Source: Nocardiopsis sp. NRRL B-16309
GTDB taxonomy: Bacteria > Actinomycetota > Actinomycetes > Streptosporangiales > Streptosporangiaceae
DNA: 49,843 bases
Reading direction: 5' to 3'
NCBI RefSeq assembly: GCF_001279585.1
Contig: NZ_LGEC01000085.1
Coordinates: 1-49,843, forward strand
The notes beneath the pieces were generated by a model. That model had not been told where the DNA came from and did not search any database. It was given only the letters and a program-made list of their open reading frames with translations. Made by a program: the position numbers and the translations under genes. Shown piece by piece: positions 16,278 to 24,786 of this stretch. Every line of letters starts with the position of its first letter. The first letter of the stretch is position 1.

Positions 16278-17369
16278 ATGACCGACACCGCACCCGAACG
16301 CGTGATGGCGCTGGGCAGCGAGGCCGCCGCGGCGGCGGCCCCCGCCTCGCCCGGCACCGTGCGCGCCGTGCTCTACCGCGACGGCCGCCGCGAGCGCGAG
16401 GCCGATACCCCTGACGAGGCCCGCCGCGCCCTGGACGTCGACCCCGGCCTCACGGCCTGGATCGTCCTGACCGAACCCGATCCCGACCAGGTCACCCGGG
16501 CCGCCCACGCGTTCGGACTGCCCAAACCCGCGGTGGAGGACTCCGTCGTCGCCCACCAGCGCCCCAAGGCCGAGCGCTACCGCGACGGCCTCTTCGTGGT
16601 CCTGCGCCCGGCGCGCTACGACACCGCGCGGGAGACCGTGCGGGTCGGCGAGATCCACGTCTTCACCGGCCACCGCTTCGTCATCACCATCGCGCACAGC
16701 GACCAGGGCGACACCGCCGCCGTCCGCGAGCGCCTGGAGGAGGCGCCGCGCCTGTCGGCCGCCGGCCCCCTGGGCGTGCTCTACGCCTTCCTGGACAGGG
16801 TCGTGGACGACTACGCGCCCGCCGTCTCCGACCTGCAGGACGACATCGACGAGGTCGAGGAGCAGGTGCTGGCCGCCGACCGCGACGCCTCCCGCCGCAC
16901 CTACCGGCTCTCCCGCCAGGTCATCGCCCTCCAGCGGGCGGTCGACCCGCTCGACGAGGTCCTGTCCGAACTCCTGGCCGGACTGGAGCGCCCGGAGACG
17001 CTCGGAGGGGGCCAGCCCCAGCCCCACGGCGACCGCGCCGGCCGCGAGGCCATGCACGCCTACGTGCGCGACGTCGCCGACCACGTCACGGCCGTGCGCG
17101 AACGCGTCGACGGCTTCCGCCAGATGCTGCAGAACATCCTCACCGTCAACAGCTCCCTCATCCAGCAGGCCCAGAACGAGGCGATGAAGAAGGTCTCCTC
17201 CTGGGGCGGCATCCTGGTCGTGCCCACCCTCATCTCGTCCGTCTACGGGATGAACATCGCGCCCCAGCGCGGCTTCCACTGGGCGTTCAGCTGGCCGCTC
17301 ACCCTGGTCGCGATGACACTGGCCAGCGTCACCCTCTACGTTGTGTTCAAGCGCAACCACTGGTTGTAG
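16278..17369 (+). CDS. corA: CorA-family magnesium/cobalt transporter
   Basis: This 363-aa protein has a cytoplasmic alpha/beta domain (about residues 25-210), a long helix (about 215-305) and two C-terminal membrane helices (WGGILVVPTLISSVYGMN and WPLTLVAMTLASVTLYVVF). The invariant CorA signature YGMN lies at the end of the first membrane helix, followed by the short loop that closes the pore. It ends in a basic C-terminus, KRNHWL, as CorA proteins do. The N-terminal 25 residues are Ala-rich and variable. ATG 16278 has no strong ribosome site, and GGGG a few bases upstream may suffice. Function: passive, membrane-potential-driven Mg2+ uptake. Confidence 0.94.
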   Translation: MTDTAPERVMALGSEAAAAAAPASPGTVRAVLYRDGRREREADTPDEARRALDVDPGLTAWIVLTEPDPDQVTRAAHAFGLPKPAVEDSVVAHQRPKAERYRDGLFVVLRPARYDTARETVRVGEIHVFTGHRFVITIAHSDQGDTAAVRERLEEAPRLSAAGPLGVLYAFLDRVVDDYAPAVSDLQDDIDEVEEQVLAADRDASRRTYRLSRQVIALQRAVDPLDEVLSELLAGLERPETLGGGQPQPHGDRAGREAMHAYVRDVADHVTAVRERVDGFRQMLQNILTVNSSLIQQAQNEAMKKVSSWGGILVVPTLISSVYGMNIAPQRGFHWAFSWPLTLVAMTLASVTLYVVFKRNHWL

Positions 17370-17396
17370 GACCCTCGAACCGGAAGGCGGGACACG

Positions 17397-18410
17397 GTGA
17401 CCGACGACGAGAACGCCGGCCGCGAACTGATCCGGCTGATGACCGGCCCCTGGGTGGCCCGCTCGGTGGCCGCCGCCGTGCGCCTGGGCGTGGTGGGCCG
17501 CCTGGCGGAGGGTGCCGCCGACGCGGAGGAGCTGGCCGGATCGCTCGGGCTCCACCCCGACCGGCTGAACCGGCTGCTGCGGCTGCTGAGCGCGGTCGAC
17601 GTCGTCCAGCCCCGCTCGGGCCGGTACGAACTCACCGGCACCGGCGCCTGTCTGCACCGGGAGCACCCCTCGCGCCTGCACGACCTCGTGCTGCTCTACG
17701 ACAGCACCATGTTCGCCGAGGCCTGGGGGAGCCTGGAGGAGGCGGTGCGCACCGGGCGGACCGCCTTCGAGGCCGCCCACGGCACCGACGTCTTCTCCTA
17801 CCTGTCGGAGCATCCGCGGGACGCCGACCGCTACTCCGCCGGGATGGCGGCGGGCGGGCGGTTCGGCACGTCCCTGCCCTCCGTGTACGACTTCGCGGAC
17901 GCGCGCGTGGTCGCCGACCTGGGCGGGGGCGACGGCGACCTGCTCGCCACCGTCCTGGACCACGCCCCGCACCTGCGCGGGGTCCTCGTGGAGCGGCCCA
18001 CGGCGCTTCCCGCCGCCCGCCGACGCCTGTCGGCGTACCTGGAGAGCGGGCGCGCCACGGTCGCGGCCGGCGACTTCCTGGAGTCCGTGCCCCCCGGTGC
18101 CGACGTCCACATCCTCAGCCGCGTCCTGCACAACTGGTCCGACGACGAGGCGAGGGCCGTCCTGCGCCGCAGCAGGGAGGCGCTGGAACCGGGCGGGCGC
18201 GTCCTCATCCTGGAACGGATCCTGCCCGACTCCGGGAGCCCTCTGCTGGCGACCCTCTTCGACGTGCACATGATGGTCATGACCACCGGCGCCGAACGCA
18301 CCGAGCACCAGTACGAGTCCCTGCTGCGCGACGCCGGACTGACCACGGAGCGGGTGGCCGACCTGTCCCTGGAGATGCGGCTGCTCGTGGCCGCGCCCCT
18401 GCCCGGCTGA
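17397..18410 (+). CDS. SAM-dependent O-methyltransferase (plant-OMT/TcmN-like fold)
   Basis: This 337-aa protein starts at GTG 17397 with GGAAGG nine bases upstream. The N-terminal dimerisation winged helix (about residues 10-90) precedes the Methyltransf_2 catalytic domain. VVADLGGGDGDLL (171-183) is the SAM-binding glycine loop. The catalytic base would be His245 in SRVLHNWSDDEA, and LILERIL (about 270-276) carries the family's supporting Glu. Such enzymes methylate phenolic hydroxyls in secondary metabolites (carminomycin, tetracenomycin and similar families). No polyketide genes are near, so the substrate is unknown. It follows corA by 27 bp and might be co-transcribed with it. Confidence 0.87.
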   Translation: MTDDENAGRELIRLMTGPWVARSVAAAVRLGVVGRLAEGAADAEELAGSLGLHPDRLNRLLRLLSAVDVVQPRSGRYELTGTGACLHREHPSRLHDLVLLYDSTMFAEAWGSLEEAVRTGRTAFEAAHGTDVFSYLSEHPRDADRYSAGMAAGGRFGTSLPSVYDFADARVVADLGGGDGDLLATVLDHAPHLRGVLVERPTALPAARRRLSAYLESGRATVAAGDFLESVPPGADVHILSRVLHNWSDDEARAVLRRSREALEPGGRVLILERILPDSGSPLLATLFDVHMMVMTTGAERTEHQYESLLRDAGLTTERVADLSLEMRLLVAAPLPG

Positions 18411-18631
18411 GGGGCCGCCGCCGGATAGGAACCGCTGTCCGTGCGAGCGGCCTGCTGTCGGCAGGAGCGGTCCCCGCCCGGGTGCATGCCCTGGCCTGCG
18501 GGGCGAACGGACCCTGCCTGCGTGGCCGTGCCCTGCCCGGAGAAGCGGTCCATGCCTGAATGAGCGCTGCCATGCCGGGAGAACGGTGCCCCGCCGGGGG
18601 AAGCGGCCCCGCCCCGAGCGGGGGCCGCCCC
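18411..18631. repeat. Degenerate GC-rich repeats between convergent genes
   Basis: This 221-bp gap holds loosely repeated units of the form (G)GAG(A)AGCGGTCC: GGAGCGGTCC near 18463, GGAGAAGCGGTCC near 18539, GGGAGAACGGTGCC near 18575 and GGGGAAGCGGCCCC near 18597. The units are too diverged to be a clean tandem array. No gene is seen. Confidence 0.35.
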
Positions 18632-20176
18632 TCAGGAGGGGTTGAGCAGGGAGCGGATCCGTCCGGCCTCCTCGCGGGCGGTCGCCGACGCGCCCTCGGC
18701 CTCGGCGAGCGCGGCGCGCCAGGATGCCACCGCGGCGTCCACCTGCGTGCGCGCGCGTTTTTGGCCGGCCCGCCGCTCCTCCTCGTTCCGGCCGCGGCCC
18801 CTGTTCGTGACGAACACCGCCGCGGTGGCCAGCGCCGAGGCCAGGCACAGCAGCCACAGCACCCCGGACGAGGTCACCAGCGCCGCGACCACGAGGAGGG
18901 CCGTCAGCCCCAGTCCGGTCGGCCCCAGGAAGGACGGCGTCGACGCGGAGTCGTGCTCGCGCTCCAGCCGGGCGTCGAGGTCCGCGAGGTCCTGGGCGTC
19001 GGCGCCCCGGGAGGTGATCGCGACGCGCGTGCCGCGGACCGGCACCGTGGAGCGGTCCTCGACCGGGGCGGTGGCCTCCCCGAGAAGGGTCTCGGCGGCG
19101 TCCAACACCGCGGGGCGCTGCAGGACCAGGGCGAAGGTGCGCCGGTGCGGGGGCGCCTCGTCGCGGACCATGTCCTCGTCGAGCAGGGCCTCCACGGTGC
19201 CGACCCGGTCGTCCCAGGCCTGCTGCCCGCTCGCGTCGCCCTCGATGACGCCGCGCAGCTCGCCCGCGCGGGCCAGCAGCGGGGCCTCCTCGGGGCTGCC
19301 CTCCTCCACCAGCAGGCGCAGCGACTCCCACAGGAAGTCGGCGCTGACCCGGTCCGGCGCGAGCGCCCGCGCGGAGGCCTCCTCGCTGCCCAGCGCGGTG
19401 ATGCGGGCGATGTCCTCGCGCAGGCCGGTGAGCCGTCGGGCGGCGGCCACGCGCTCGGCGACCCCGGCCGGGAGCCGGCCGCGCGCCGCACCGCGCTTCG
19501 CGGACGGGGGAGCCGCCCCCAGGCCCGAGAACCCGGTGGGCCGGACGCCCTCGGCCGACCAGTGGCGCAGGGTGGACAGCAGCAGGTGTTCGCGGGCCTC
19601 GTCGCCGAACGAGCCGTCCGCGGTGAGCAGCCACAGGGCCCGCCGTCCCCGGTCCAGCTCCTCGGAGGGCAGCGGCAGGTGGGGGAGCAGGTCCGCGGTC
19701 AGCGACGCGCCGATCGCGCGGGCGTGCTCGGCGTGCGTCAGGGCGGTGGCCAGCGCGGCGAACGCGCGGCCCCGGTCGGCGTCGCGCCGGGCCGCGTCGT
19801 CGAAGCGCACGCGGGCGGTGGCCGTGTCGCCGGCGCGCAGGGCGTGCAGCCCGTGGGCGGCGGGCACGAGCCAGTAGTCGGGGACGTCCTCCAGACGCAG
19901 GTCGGGCACGGCGGCGCCGTCGAGCATCTGGAGCGTGCGGTGGCGGGCCCGTGCCGCGTCGCCGAACAGCGACAGGGTCTCGCGGACGTCGCTGAGCTCG
20001 ATGAACGCGTCGAGGGTGGCCGAGACGCGGTCCAGCCGCTTCTCCAGGTTGCCGCGGACCTGCGACAGCTCCGAACGCAGGTGGCGGCGCTCGTGCGCGA
20101 TCCTGGCGTGCGCGGAGTCCAGGGCCTCCTCCAGCTCCCTGATGCGCGTGTTCTGGCTGTAGTCGGTCCAGCTCAT
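18632..20176 (-). CDS. Unrecognised coiled-coil protein with C-terminal membrane hairpin
   Basis: I do not recognise this 514-aa protein. It begins with a strong coiled coil (about residues 8-60: RIRELEEALDSAHARIAHERRHLRSEL...). A helical region rich in Ala, Leu and Arg follows (about 70-330), resembling TPR-like solenoids (AAHGLHALRAGDTATARVRFDDAARR). A segment with a beta-rich stretch is at about 370-395. Two adjacent membrane helices lie at about 425-465, and the protein ends with a charged helix (about 480-510). The coding signal is strong and the start at 20176 is preceded by GGAAGGGAACACCGAGG on the complement. It is divergent from bglC across 134 bp. A structural or scaffold role at the membrane is the most one can infer. 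Confidence 0.8.
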   Translation of the reverse strand: MSWTDYSQNTRIRELEEALDSAHARIAHERRHLRSELSQVRGNLEKRLDRVSATLDAFIELSDVRETLSLFGDAARARHRTLQMLDGAAVPDLRLEDVPDYWLVPAAHGLHALRAGDTATARVRFDDAARRDADRGRAFAALATALTHAEHARAIGASLTADLLPHLPLPSEELDRGRRALWLLTADGSFGDEAREHLLLSTLRHWSAEGVRPTGFSGLGAAPPSAKRGAARGRLPAGVAERVAAARRLTGLREDIARITALGSEEASARALAPDRVSADFLWESLRLLVEEGSPEEAPLLARAGELRGVIEGDASGQQAWDDRVGTVEALLDEDMVRDEAPPHRRTFALVLQRPAVLDAAETLLGEATAPVEDRSTVPVRGTRVAITSRGADAQDLADLDARLEREHDSASTPSFLGPTGLGLTALLVVAALVTSSGVLWLLCLASALATAAVFVTNRGRGRNEEERRAGQKRARTQVDAAVASWRAALAEAEGASATAREEAGRIRSLLNPS

Positions 20177-20277
20177 CCTCGGTGTTCCCTTCCGGTCGCG
20201 CGTCGCGGGGGTGGCGCGCGCCGAAGGGTCTGACGGCTCGGAGCCCGGTCCGGTTCACCGCGTCGGCGTCCCCTAGG

Positions 20278-20295
20278 ATTGGGAGCGCTCCCAAT
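20278..20295. promoter_or_regulatory. CebR-type operator overlapping the bglC promoter
   Basis: ATTGGGAGCGCTCCCAAT is a perfect 18-bp palindrome containing the 14-bp consensus TGGGAGCGCTCCCA bound by CebR, the LacI-family cellobiose-responsive repressor of actinomycetes. A -10-like TAGGAT (20274-20279) overlaps its left edge, with GTTCAC/GGTTCA about 16 bp upstream as a weak -35. Binding would block transcription of the beta-glucosidase gene starting at 20311. Confidence 0.9.
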
Positions 20296-20310
20296 CACGA
20301 AGGGCCCAGT

Positions 20311-21708
20311 ATGACCGACCCGATCCTGCCCCCCGGCCTCCTCTTCGGCACCGCCACCGCCGCCTACCAGGTCGAGGGCGCGGCCACCGAGGACGGCCGC
20401 GGCCCCTCCATCTGGGACACCTACTCCCGCACGCCCGGCCGCGTCGCGCGCGGCGAGAGCGGCGACGTGGCCTGCGACCACTACCACCGCTATGCCGAGG
20501 ACGTCTCCCTCATGGGCGACCTGGGCGTGGACCTGTACCGGTTCTCGGTGTCCTGGCCGCGCGTGCTGCCCACCGGCGCCGGACCCGTCAACGCCGAGGG
20601 GCTGGCCTTCTACGACCGGCTCGTGGACACCGTCCTGGAGGCGGGGATCGAGCCCGCACTGACCCTCTACCACTGGGACCTGCCCCAGGCCCTGGAGGAC
20701 GGGGGCGGCTGGCGCACGCGCGACACCGCCCACCGCTTCGCCGAGTACGCCCGCGTGGTCGCCGACCGCCTCGGGGACCGGGTGCACCGCTGGATCACGC
20801 TGAACGAGCCCTTCTGCTCGGCGTTCGTGGGCCACGCCGTGGGCCGCCACGCCCCCGGCACCCGGGAGGGCCGCCCCGCGCTGGCCGCCGCGCACCACCT
20901 GCTCCTCGCCCACGGGCTGGCCGTGGGCGAGCTGCGGGCCGCCGGCGCCGACCAGGTCGGCATCACCCTCAACCCCGACCACCTGCTGCCCGCCACCGAC
21001 TCCGACGCCGACCGGGCCGCGGTGGAGCGGGCGCGCACCCTGCACAACCGGACCTGGCTGGACCCGATCCTCACCGGCGCCTACCCGGACAACGAGCAGG
21101 AGACCTGGCCGGGCCTGGCCGACGGCTCCTACCGCGCCGAGGGCGATCTGGACACCATCGCCCGACCGCTGGACTTCGTGGGCATCAACTACTACCGGCC
21201 CATCATGCTGCGCGACGCCCCGCACACCGAGCCCGACCCGGCGCTGCGCACCGCCGCCGACATCGGCACCGAGCAGGTCCCCTTCGAGGGCGTGCGGCAC
21301 ACGACCATGGGCTGGCCGGTCGTCCCGCACACCTTCACCGACCTGCTGGTCGACCTCAAGCGCCGCTACCCCGGCCTGCCGCCGCTGCTCATCACGGAGA
21401 ACGGCTCGGCCGAGGACGACCGGCCCGACGCCGACGGCCGCGTGCACGACACCGAGCGCGTGGACTACCTGCGCGACCACCTGGCCGCGCTGGCCGCCGC
21501 GATCGAGGCGGGGGTCGACGTGCGCGGCTACTTCGTGTGGTCGCTGCTGGACAACTTCGAGTGGGCGTTCGGGTACGAGCGGCGCTTCGGCCTGGTCCGG
21601 GTGGACTACGAGACCCTGGAGCGCCACCCCAAGGACAGCTTCCGCTGGTACCGGGACTTCCTGCGCGAGCACCGTGCGCGCAGGGAGGCCGAGCCCGACG
21701 CGCGCTGA
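20311..21708 (+). CDS. bglC: GH1 beta-glucosidase
   Basis: This 465-aa glycoside hydrolase family 1 enzyme is cytoplasmic, with no signal peptide. It hydrolyses imported cellobiose and cello-oligosaccharides to glucose. Visible motifs: N-terminal FGTATAAYQVEGA (residues 12-24), acid/base TLNEPF with Glu166, nucleophile ITENG with Glu363 and the C-terminal sugar-binding SLLDNFEWAFGY. The length is standard. ATG 20311 follows AAGGGCC and lies 15 bp after a perfect CebR box, so expression should be induced by cellobiose. In Streptomyces the equivalent gene bglC sits beside the cebEFG transporter, but here it stands alone. The name is by analogy. Confidence 0.93.
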   Translation: MTDPILPPGLLFGTATAAYQVEGAATEDGRGPSIWDTYSRTPGRVARGESGDVACDHYHRYAEDVSLMGDLGVDLYRFSVSWPRVLPTGAGPVNAEGLAFYDRLVDTVLEAGIEPALTLYHWDLPQALEDGGGWRTRDTAHRFAEYARVVADRLGDRVHRWITLNEPFCSAFVGHAVGRHAPGTREGRPALAAAHHLLLAHGLAVGELRAAGADQVGITLNPDHLLPATDSDADRAAVERARTLHNRTWLDPILTGAYPDNEQETWPGLADGSYRAEGDLDTIARPLDFVGINYYRPIMLRDAPHTEPDPALRTAADIGTEQVPFEGVRHTTMGWPVVPHTFTDLLVDLKRRYPGLPPLLITENGSAEDDRPDADGRVHDTERVDYLRDHLAALAAAIEAGVDVRGYFVWSLLDNFEWAFGYERRFGLVRVDYETLERHPKDSFRWYRDFLREHRARREAEPDAR

Positions 21709-21736
21709 GGCCGAAGGCGCGAGCCACCGCTCCGCG

Positions 21737-21777
21737 CGGGCCCCGCACGCCGACCCCGTGTCGGCATGCGGGGCCCG
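21737..21777 (+). terminator. Strong hairpin terminator of bglC
   Basis: An 11-bp stem (21737-21747 with 21767-21777) continues, after one mismatch, into a 6-bp stem (21749-21754 with 21760-21765) closed by a 5-base loop. There is no T tract, which is normal for actinomycete terminators. It starts 28 bp after the bglC stop. Confidence 0.8.
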
Positions 21778-22275
21778 ACGCGTTCGGCTCCGATGCGGAA
21801 CGGAACGGCGACACGTGGAAACGGACGGGCGAACCCCTGCATCCGTCCGTCGACAAAAGGAATAAATCGCCCGAGCCATCACGAACACTCGGCTTTCCCC
21901 GCGTCGGTCACCGGAATGCGGAGAACGTCGTCGATCCGAGCGGCCGGGGTTGCGGCTGTCCGATCGCGGCCATCCGACCTGGCACGAAATCGGACCGGAG
22001 GCGGTGCACACGCGAGGTCCCCGGTCGGGTCCTTCCTGCTGGACGGAATGCCACGGGCTTTTTCCTCCTCCTTGTCTGATTCTTATCCTTATTGTCTGCT
22101 TCCTGGGCGAAAGAAGCGCGTTCCGCCCCGCAACAAAACAAACCGGACCACACCAGCGCATTGACACATGAGTTCATGTCCCAAGATGATCCTCGAAAGA
22201 GGATCCACGACGCGACTCCATCGGGCCTCCGGAGCCGTGATCACTGTCGTGCCGAGACGCGGATGGGGGAACACT
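21778..22275. other. 500-bp intergenic region with lower GC
   Basis: No gene is seen. The stretch 21850-22165 is clearly lower in GC than the rest of the window, with short A and T runs (for example around 21855-21868 and 22048-22110). The only defined element is the promoter-like sequence at 22161-22190. The long leader or upstream region may hold regulatory sites for the prenyl synthase operon. Confidence 0.5.
22161..22190 (+). promoter_or_regulatory. Promoter with embedded ACATGAgtTCATGT palindrome
   Basis: TTGACA (22161-22166) is a perfect -35 hexamer. GATGAT (22185-22190) is a reasonable -10 with 18-bp spacing. A perfect 6+6 inverted repeat, ACATGA-GT-TCATGT (22166-22179), fills the spacer and looks like a repressor operator. 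It would serve the operon starting at 22276. Confidence 0.6.
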
Positions 22276-22560
22276 GTGGCGCACACCGGTGACGGTGCCG
22301 AGAGCGAACGCGTGAGTGATCCGGTACTGATCGCGGCCGGAGCCGCCGACCTGGTCGTCGAAGGCGTCGGAACGGCCCTGCGCAGGGCCGGGGCGCTGCT
22401 GGGCCGGTCGGACCTGGCAGCACTGGCCCAGGACGGCCGGGAGGAGCTGAGACAGCGGGGGCGCCTGGCGTTGCGGCGGCACGCCCGCGCGACCGAGTCC
22501 CACATGGAGCTGCTGGCCCGTCGTGCCGCCTCCCGGGGAACCGGCCCGGGCGATGCCTGA
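22276..22560 (+). CDS. Small helical protein upstream of prenyl synthase (94 aa)
   Basis: I do not recognise this protein. GTG 22276 is preceded by GGGGGA at a good distance, and third-position GC is consistently high, so I consider it real. After a polar N-terminus (about 15 residues) it is predicted to form two or three amphipathic helices (DPVLIAAGAADLVVEGVGTALRR and DLAALAQDGREELRQRGRLALRRHAR). It ends in a basic tail and has no membrane segment. Its stop overlaps the prenyl synthase ATG by 8 bp, so the two are translationally coupled. It may be a membrane-surface or partner protein of the synthase (inference). Confidence 0.7.
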   Translation: MAHTGDGAESERVSDPVLIAAGAADLVVEGVGTALRRAGALLGRSDLAALAQDGREELRQRGRLALRRHARATESHMELLARRAASRGTGPGDA

Positions 22561-23605
22561 ACCGCCGGAGCAGGCCCTGTTCCGGACGCGGGTGGACGCG
22601 GAGCTGGCGGCCTTCGCGCGGCAGGAGACCGAGCACCTCCTCGCCGTCGACGCCGACCTGCTGCCCGTCGCCGAACAGCTGACCGCGGCGGTGGCCGGCG
22701 GCAAGCGCCTGCGCGCCGCGTTCTGCTACTGGGGGTGGCGCGCGGCCGGGCAACCGGACAGCGACGCCCTGGTCAGGGCCGCCGCGGCGATGGAGCTGGT
22801 GCACGCGGCGGCGGTCGTCCACGACGACCTCATCGACGAGAGCCCTACGCGCCACGGTGCTCCGAGCGCGCACGCCGCCCTGCGAGCGGCGCTCACCGGC
22901 GGGGCCCGGCCCCAGGCCCGGAGCCGCGCCCTGGCCCTGCTCACCGGGGACCTGCTGATGGCGTGGGCCGGACAGATGTTCCTCCTCTGCGGCCTGCCCT
23001 CGGCCTACCTGGCCCGTGCCCGCGGACCGTGGTCGGTCATGGCCCGCGAGCTGGTCGCCGGGGAGTGCCTGGAGGTCCTGCGCACCGGCTCCCGCCCGGA
23101 CACAGCCAGATCGCTCCAGGTCATCCGCTACAAGACGGCCAAGTACACGGTCGAGCACCCCCTGCACATCGGCGGCGCGCTGGCCGGCGCTCCGGGGGCC
23201 CTGATGGCGGCCTTCACCGCCTACGGGATCCCGCTGGGCGAGGCCTTCCAGCTCCGGGACGACCTGCTGGGGCTCTTCGGCGACCCGGAGCGCACGGGCA
23301 AGTCGAACCTGGACGACGTCCGGGGCGACCGGCCGACCGTCCTGTTCGCCGAGACCTGGTCGGCCGCCACCGCGGCCGAGCGGCGGGAGCTGCGCGCTCA
23401 GCTCGGCCGGCGCGACCTGGACGAGGGAGGCCTGTCCACGGTCCGGACGATCACGCGGCGCACCGGCGCCCAGGACCGCGTCGAGGAGATGATCACCCGG
23501 CGCACCCGGGAGGCGACCGCCGCACTCGATCGCGCGGGTCTGCCCGATGAGGCCGCCACCGCCCTGTCCCACATGGCGGCCCTGGCCGCGGACCGACAGT
23601 ACTGA
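22553..23605 (+). CDS. Polyprenyl (trans-isoprenyl) diphosphate synthase
   Basis: This 350-aa enzyme condenses isopentenyl diphosphate with allylic diphosphates. Motifs: GGKRLR (49-54), first aspartate-rich motif DDLID (91-95), KTAKYT (194-199) and second motif DDLLG followed by LFGD (236-244), the form common in actinobacterial IdsA/GGPP synthases. The fifth residue before the first motif is Ala86, with Ala87 after it. Bulky residues here stop elongation at C15-C20, so this pocket may allow C20 or longer products (inference from known chain-length rules). ATG 22553 overlaps the upstream gene. It is followed after 17 bp by an MpaB-family oxygenase, suggesting that the prenyl product is oxidised rather than cyclised. 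Confidence 0.92.
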   Translation: MPEPPEQALFRTRVDAELAAFARQETEHLLAVDADLLPVAEQLTAAVAGGKRLRAAFCYWGWRAAGQPDSDALVRAAAAMELVHAAAVVHDDLIDESPTRHGAPSAHAALRAALTGGARPQARSRALALLTGDLLMAWAGQMFLLCGLPSAYLARARGPWSVMARELVAGECLEVLRTGSRPDTARSLQVIRYKTAKYTVEHPLHIGGALAGAPGALMAAFTAYGIPLGEAFQLRDDLLGLFGDPERTGKSNLDDVRGDRPTVLFAETWSAATAAERRELRAQLGRRDLDEGGLSTVRTITRRTGAQDRVEEMITRRTREATAALDRAGLPDEAATALSHMAALAADRQY

Positions 23606-23622
23606 GCCGCCGAGAGGATGCC

Positions 23623-24786
23623 ATGCACCACACACCGGAGTCCATGAGAGCGCTACGGCTCGTGGGGGACGAACTCGCCGACACCACGGTGGAGACACTG
23701 TTCGAGCGCGGGGAGGTCGGCAGGTTCAACACCCTCATGCGCTACTTCTCCACGGCCGGGCAGGAGCTGCCCGAGGGGCTGCCGGACGTGGCCCACGAGT
23801 ACCTGCGGGCGACCGCCGCACCGCCCGCCTGGGTCGACTGGGACGAGATGGAGCGGGCCCGGCTGTTCTTCATCGACAACAACGTGCACGTCTCCACCGC
23901 CCTGGCCTTCTCCGCCATGCCCGCCTGCTACGTCATCCCGCACGTGGCCAGGCTGCTCAGCGCCACCCACGGCCTGGAGTTCCCCTCGCGGCGGATGGCC
24001 GAGACCGGGCAGTTCACCGTCTACCTCATGCAGCCGGACGCCTTCGAGGCGGGGAGCCGGTTCGTCCCCGCGGTCCAGAAGGTGCGCCTCCTGCACGCCT
24101 CCGTCCGCTACCACATGCGCCGCGAGGGGCTCTGGGACGAGGAGGCGCTCGGCACCCCGATCTGCCAGGAGGACATGATCGGCGGCCTGATGATCTTCTC
24201 GATCCAGGTCCTGGACGCCCTGCACCGCCTGGGCGTCCACATGTCGGCCGAGGGGGCGGCGTCCTACTTCTACGCCTGGCGCGTCGTCGGCGAGATGCTC
24301 GGGATCAGCCCCGGGCAGGCCCCGGCCGACCTGGACGAGGCCCGTCGGTTCTCCGACCTGTACATGACCCGGTACATGGGGCCCTCCGAGGAGGGCGCGC
24401 GGCTGACCCGCCAGCTCATCGACCTCTACGAGGAGGTCGTTCCCGGGACCCTCCTGGACCCCGTGGTCGCCGCCCTCATCCGCTACCTCGTCGGCGACAC
24501 CTGCGCCGACTGGCTCCAGGTCCCGCGCAGCGCCTGGGACACGGCCGTCAGAACCTCCCCCGCGCTTCTCGGCGTCCTGGAGAGCATCGAGGACCGCTCT
24601 CCGCTGGGGGCCTGGGCACTGGACCGGCTCGGCCACCTCACCACCCACCTGGAGCTCAGCTCCCTCACCCGGGGCAGGGTCATGCAGTACGCCGTCCCCG
24701 AACGGCTCAGGGAGGAGTACGGCCTCGGCTCCACCGCGTCCCGCGCCGACCGGTGGGTCCCGCCACCCCCGGTCTTCCCCTCCTGA
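23623..24786 (+). CDS. MpaB/DUF2236-family oxygenase
   Basis: This 387-aa protein starts at ATG 23623 after a GAGAGG ribosome site. It is mostly helical, with no signal peptide. Family features: RFVPAVQKVRLLHASVRYHMRR (split here as RxRLLH around residues 155-158 and R162-Y-H164), then PICQEDMIGGLMIFS (about 179-193), which corresponds to the conserved Q-x-D...F block of DUF2236. DUF2236 includes fungal MpaB, which cleaves a farnesyl chain in mycophenolic acid synthesis, and the haem-dependent rubber oxygenase Lcp. His158 is a candidate haem ligand. Being downstream of a prenyl synthase, it may oxidatively cut or modify a prenyl chain. That pairing is inferred and the family assignment is good. 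Confidence 0.85.
   Translation: MHHTPESMRALRLVGDELADTTVETLFERGEVGRFNTLMRYFSTAGQELPEGLPDVAHEYLRATAAPPAWVDWDEMERARLFFIDNNVHVSTALAFSAMPACYVIPHVARLLSATHGLEFPSRRMAETGQFTVYLMQPDAFEAGSRFVPAVQKVRLLHASVRYHMRREGLWDEEALGTPICQEDMIGGLMIFSIQVLDALHRLGVHMSAEGAASYFYAWRVVGEMLGISPGQAPADLDEARRFSDLYMTRYMGPSEEGARLTRQLIDLYEEVVPGTLLDPVVAALIRYLVGDTCADWLQVPRSAWDTAVRTSPALLGVLESIEDRSPLGAWALDRLGHLTTHLELSSLTRGRVMQYAVPERLREEYGLGSTASRADRWVPPPPVFPS

Noticed and set aside
16158..20294. A 1,378-codon open frame on the - strand across corA, the methyltransferase and the coiled-coil gene
   Set aside because: It is a chance open frame. It runs across three genes with clear motifs and contains only Arg/Gly/His-rich sequence.
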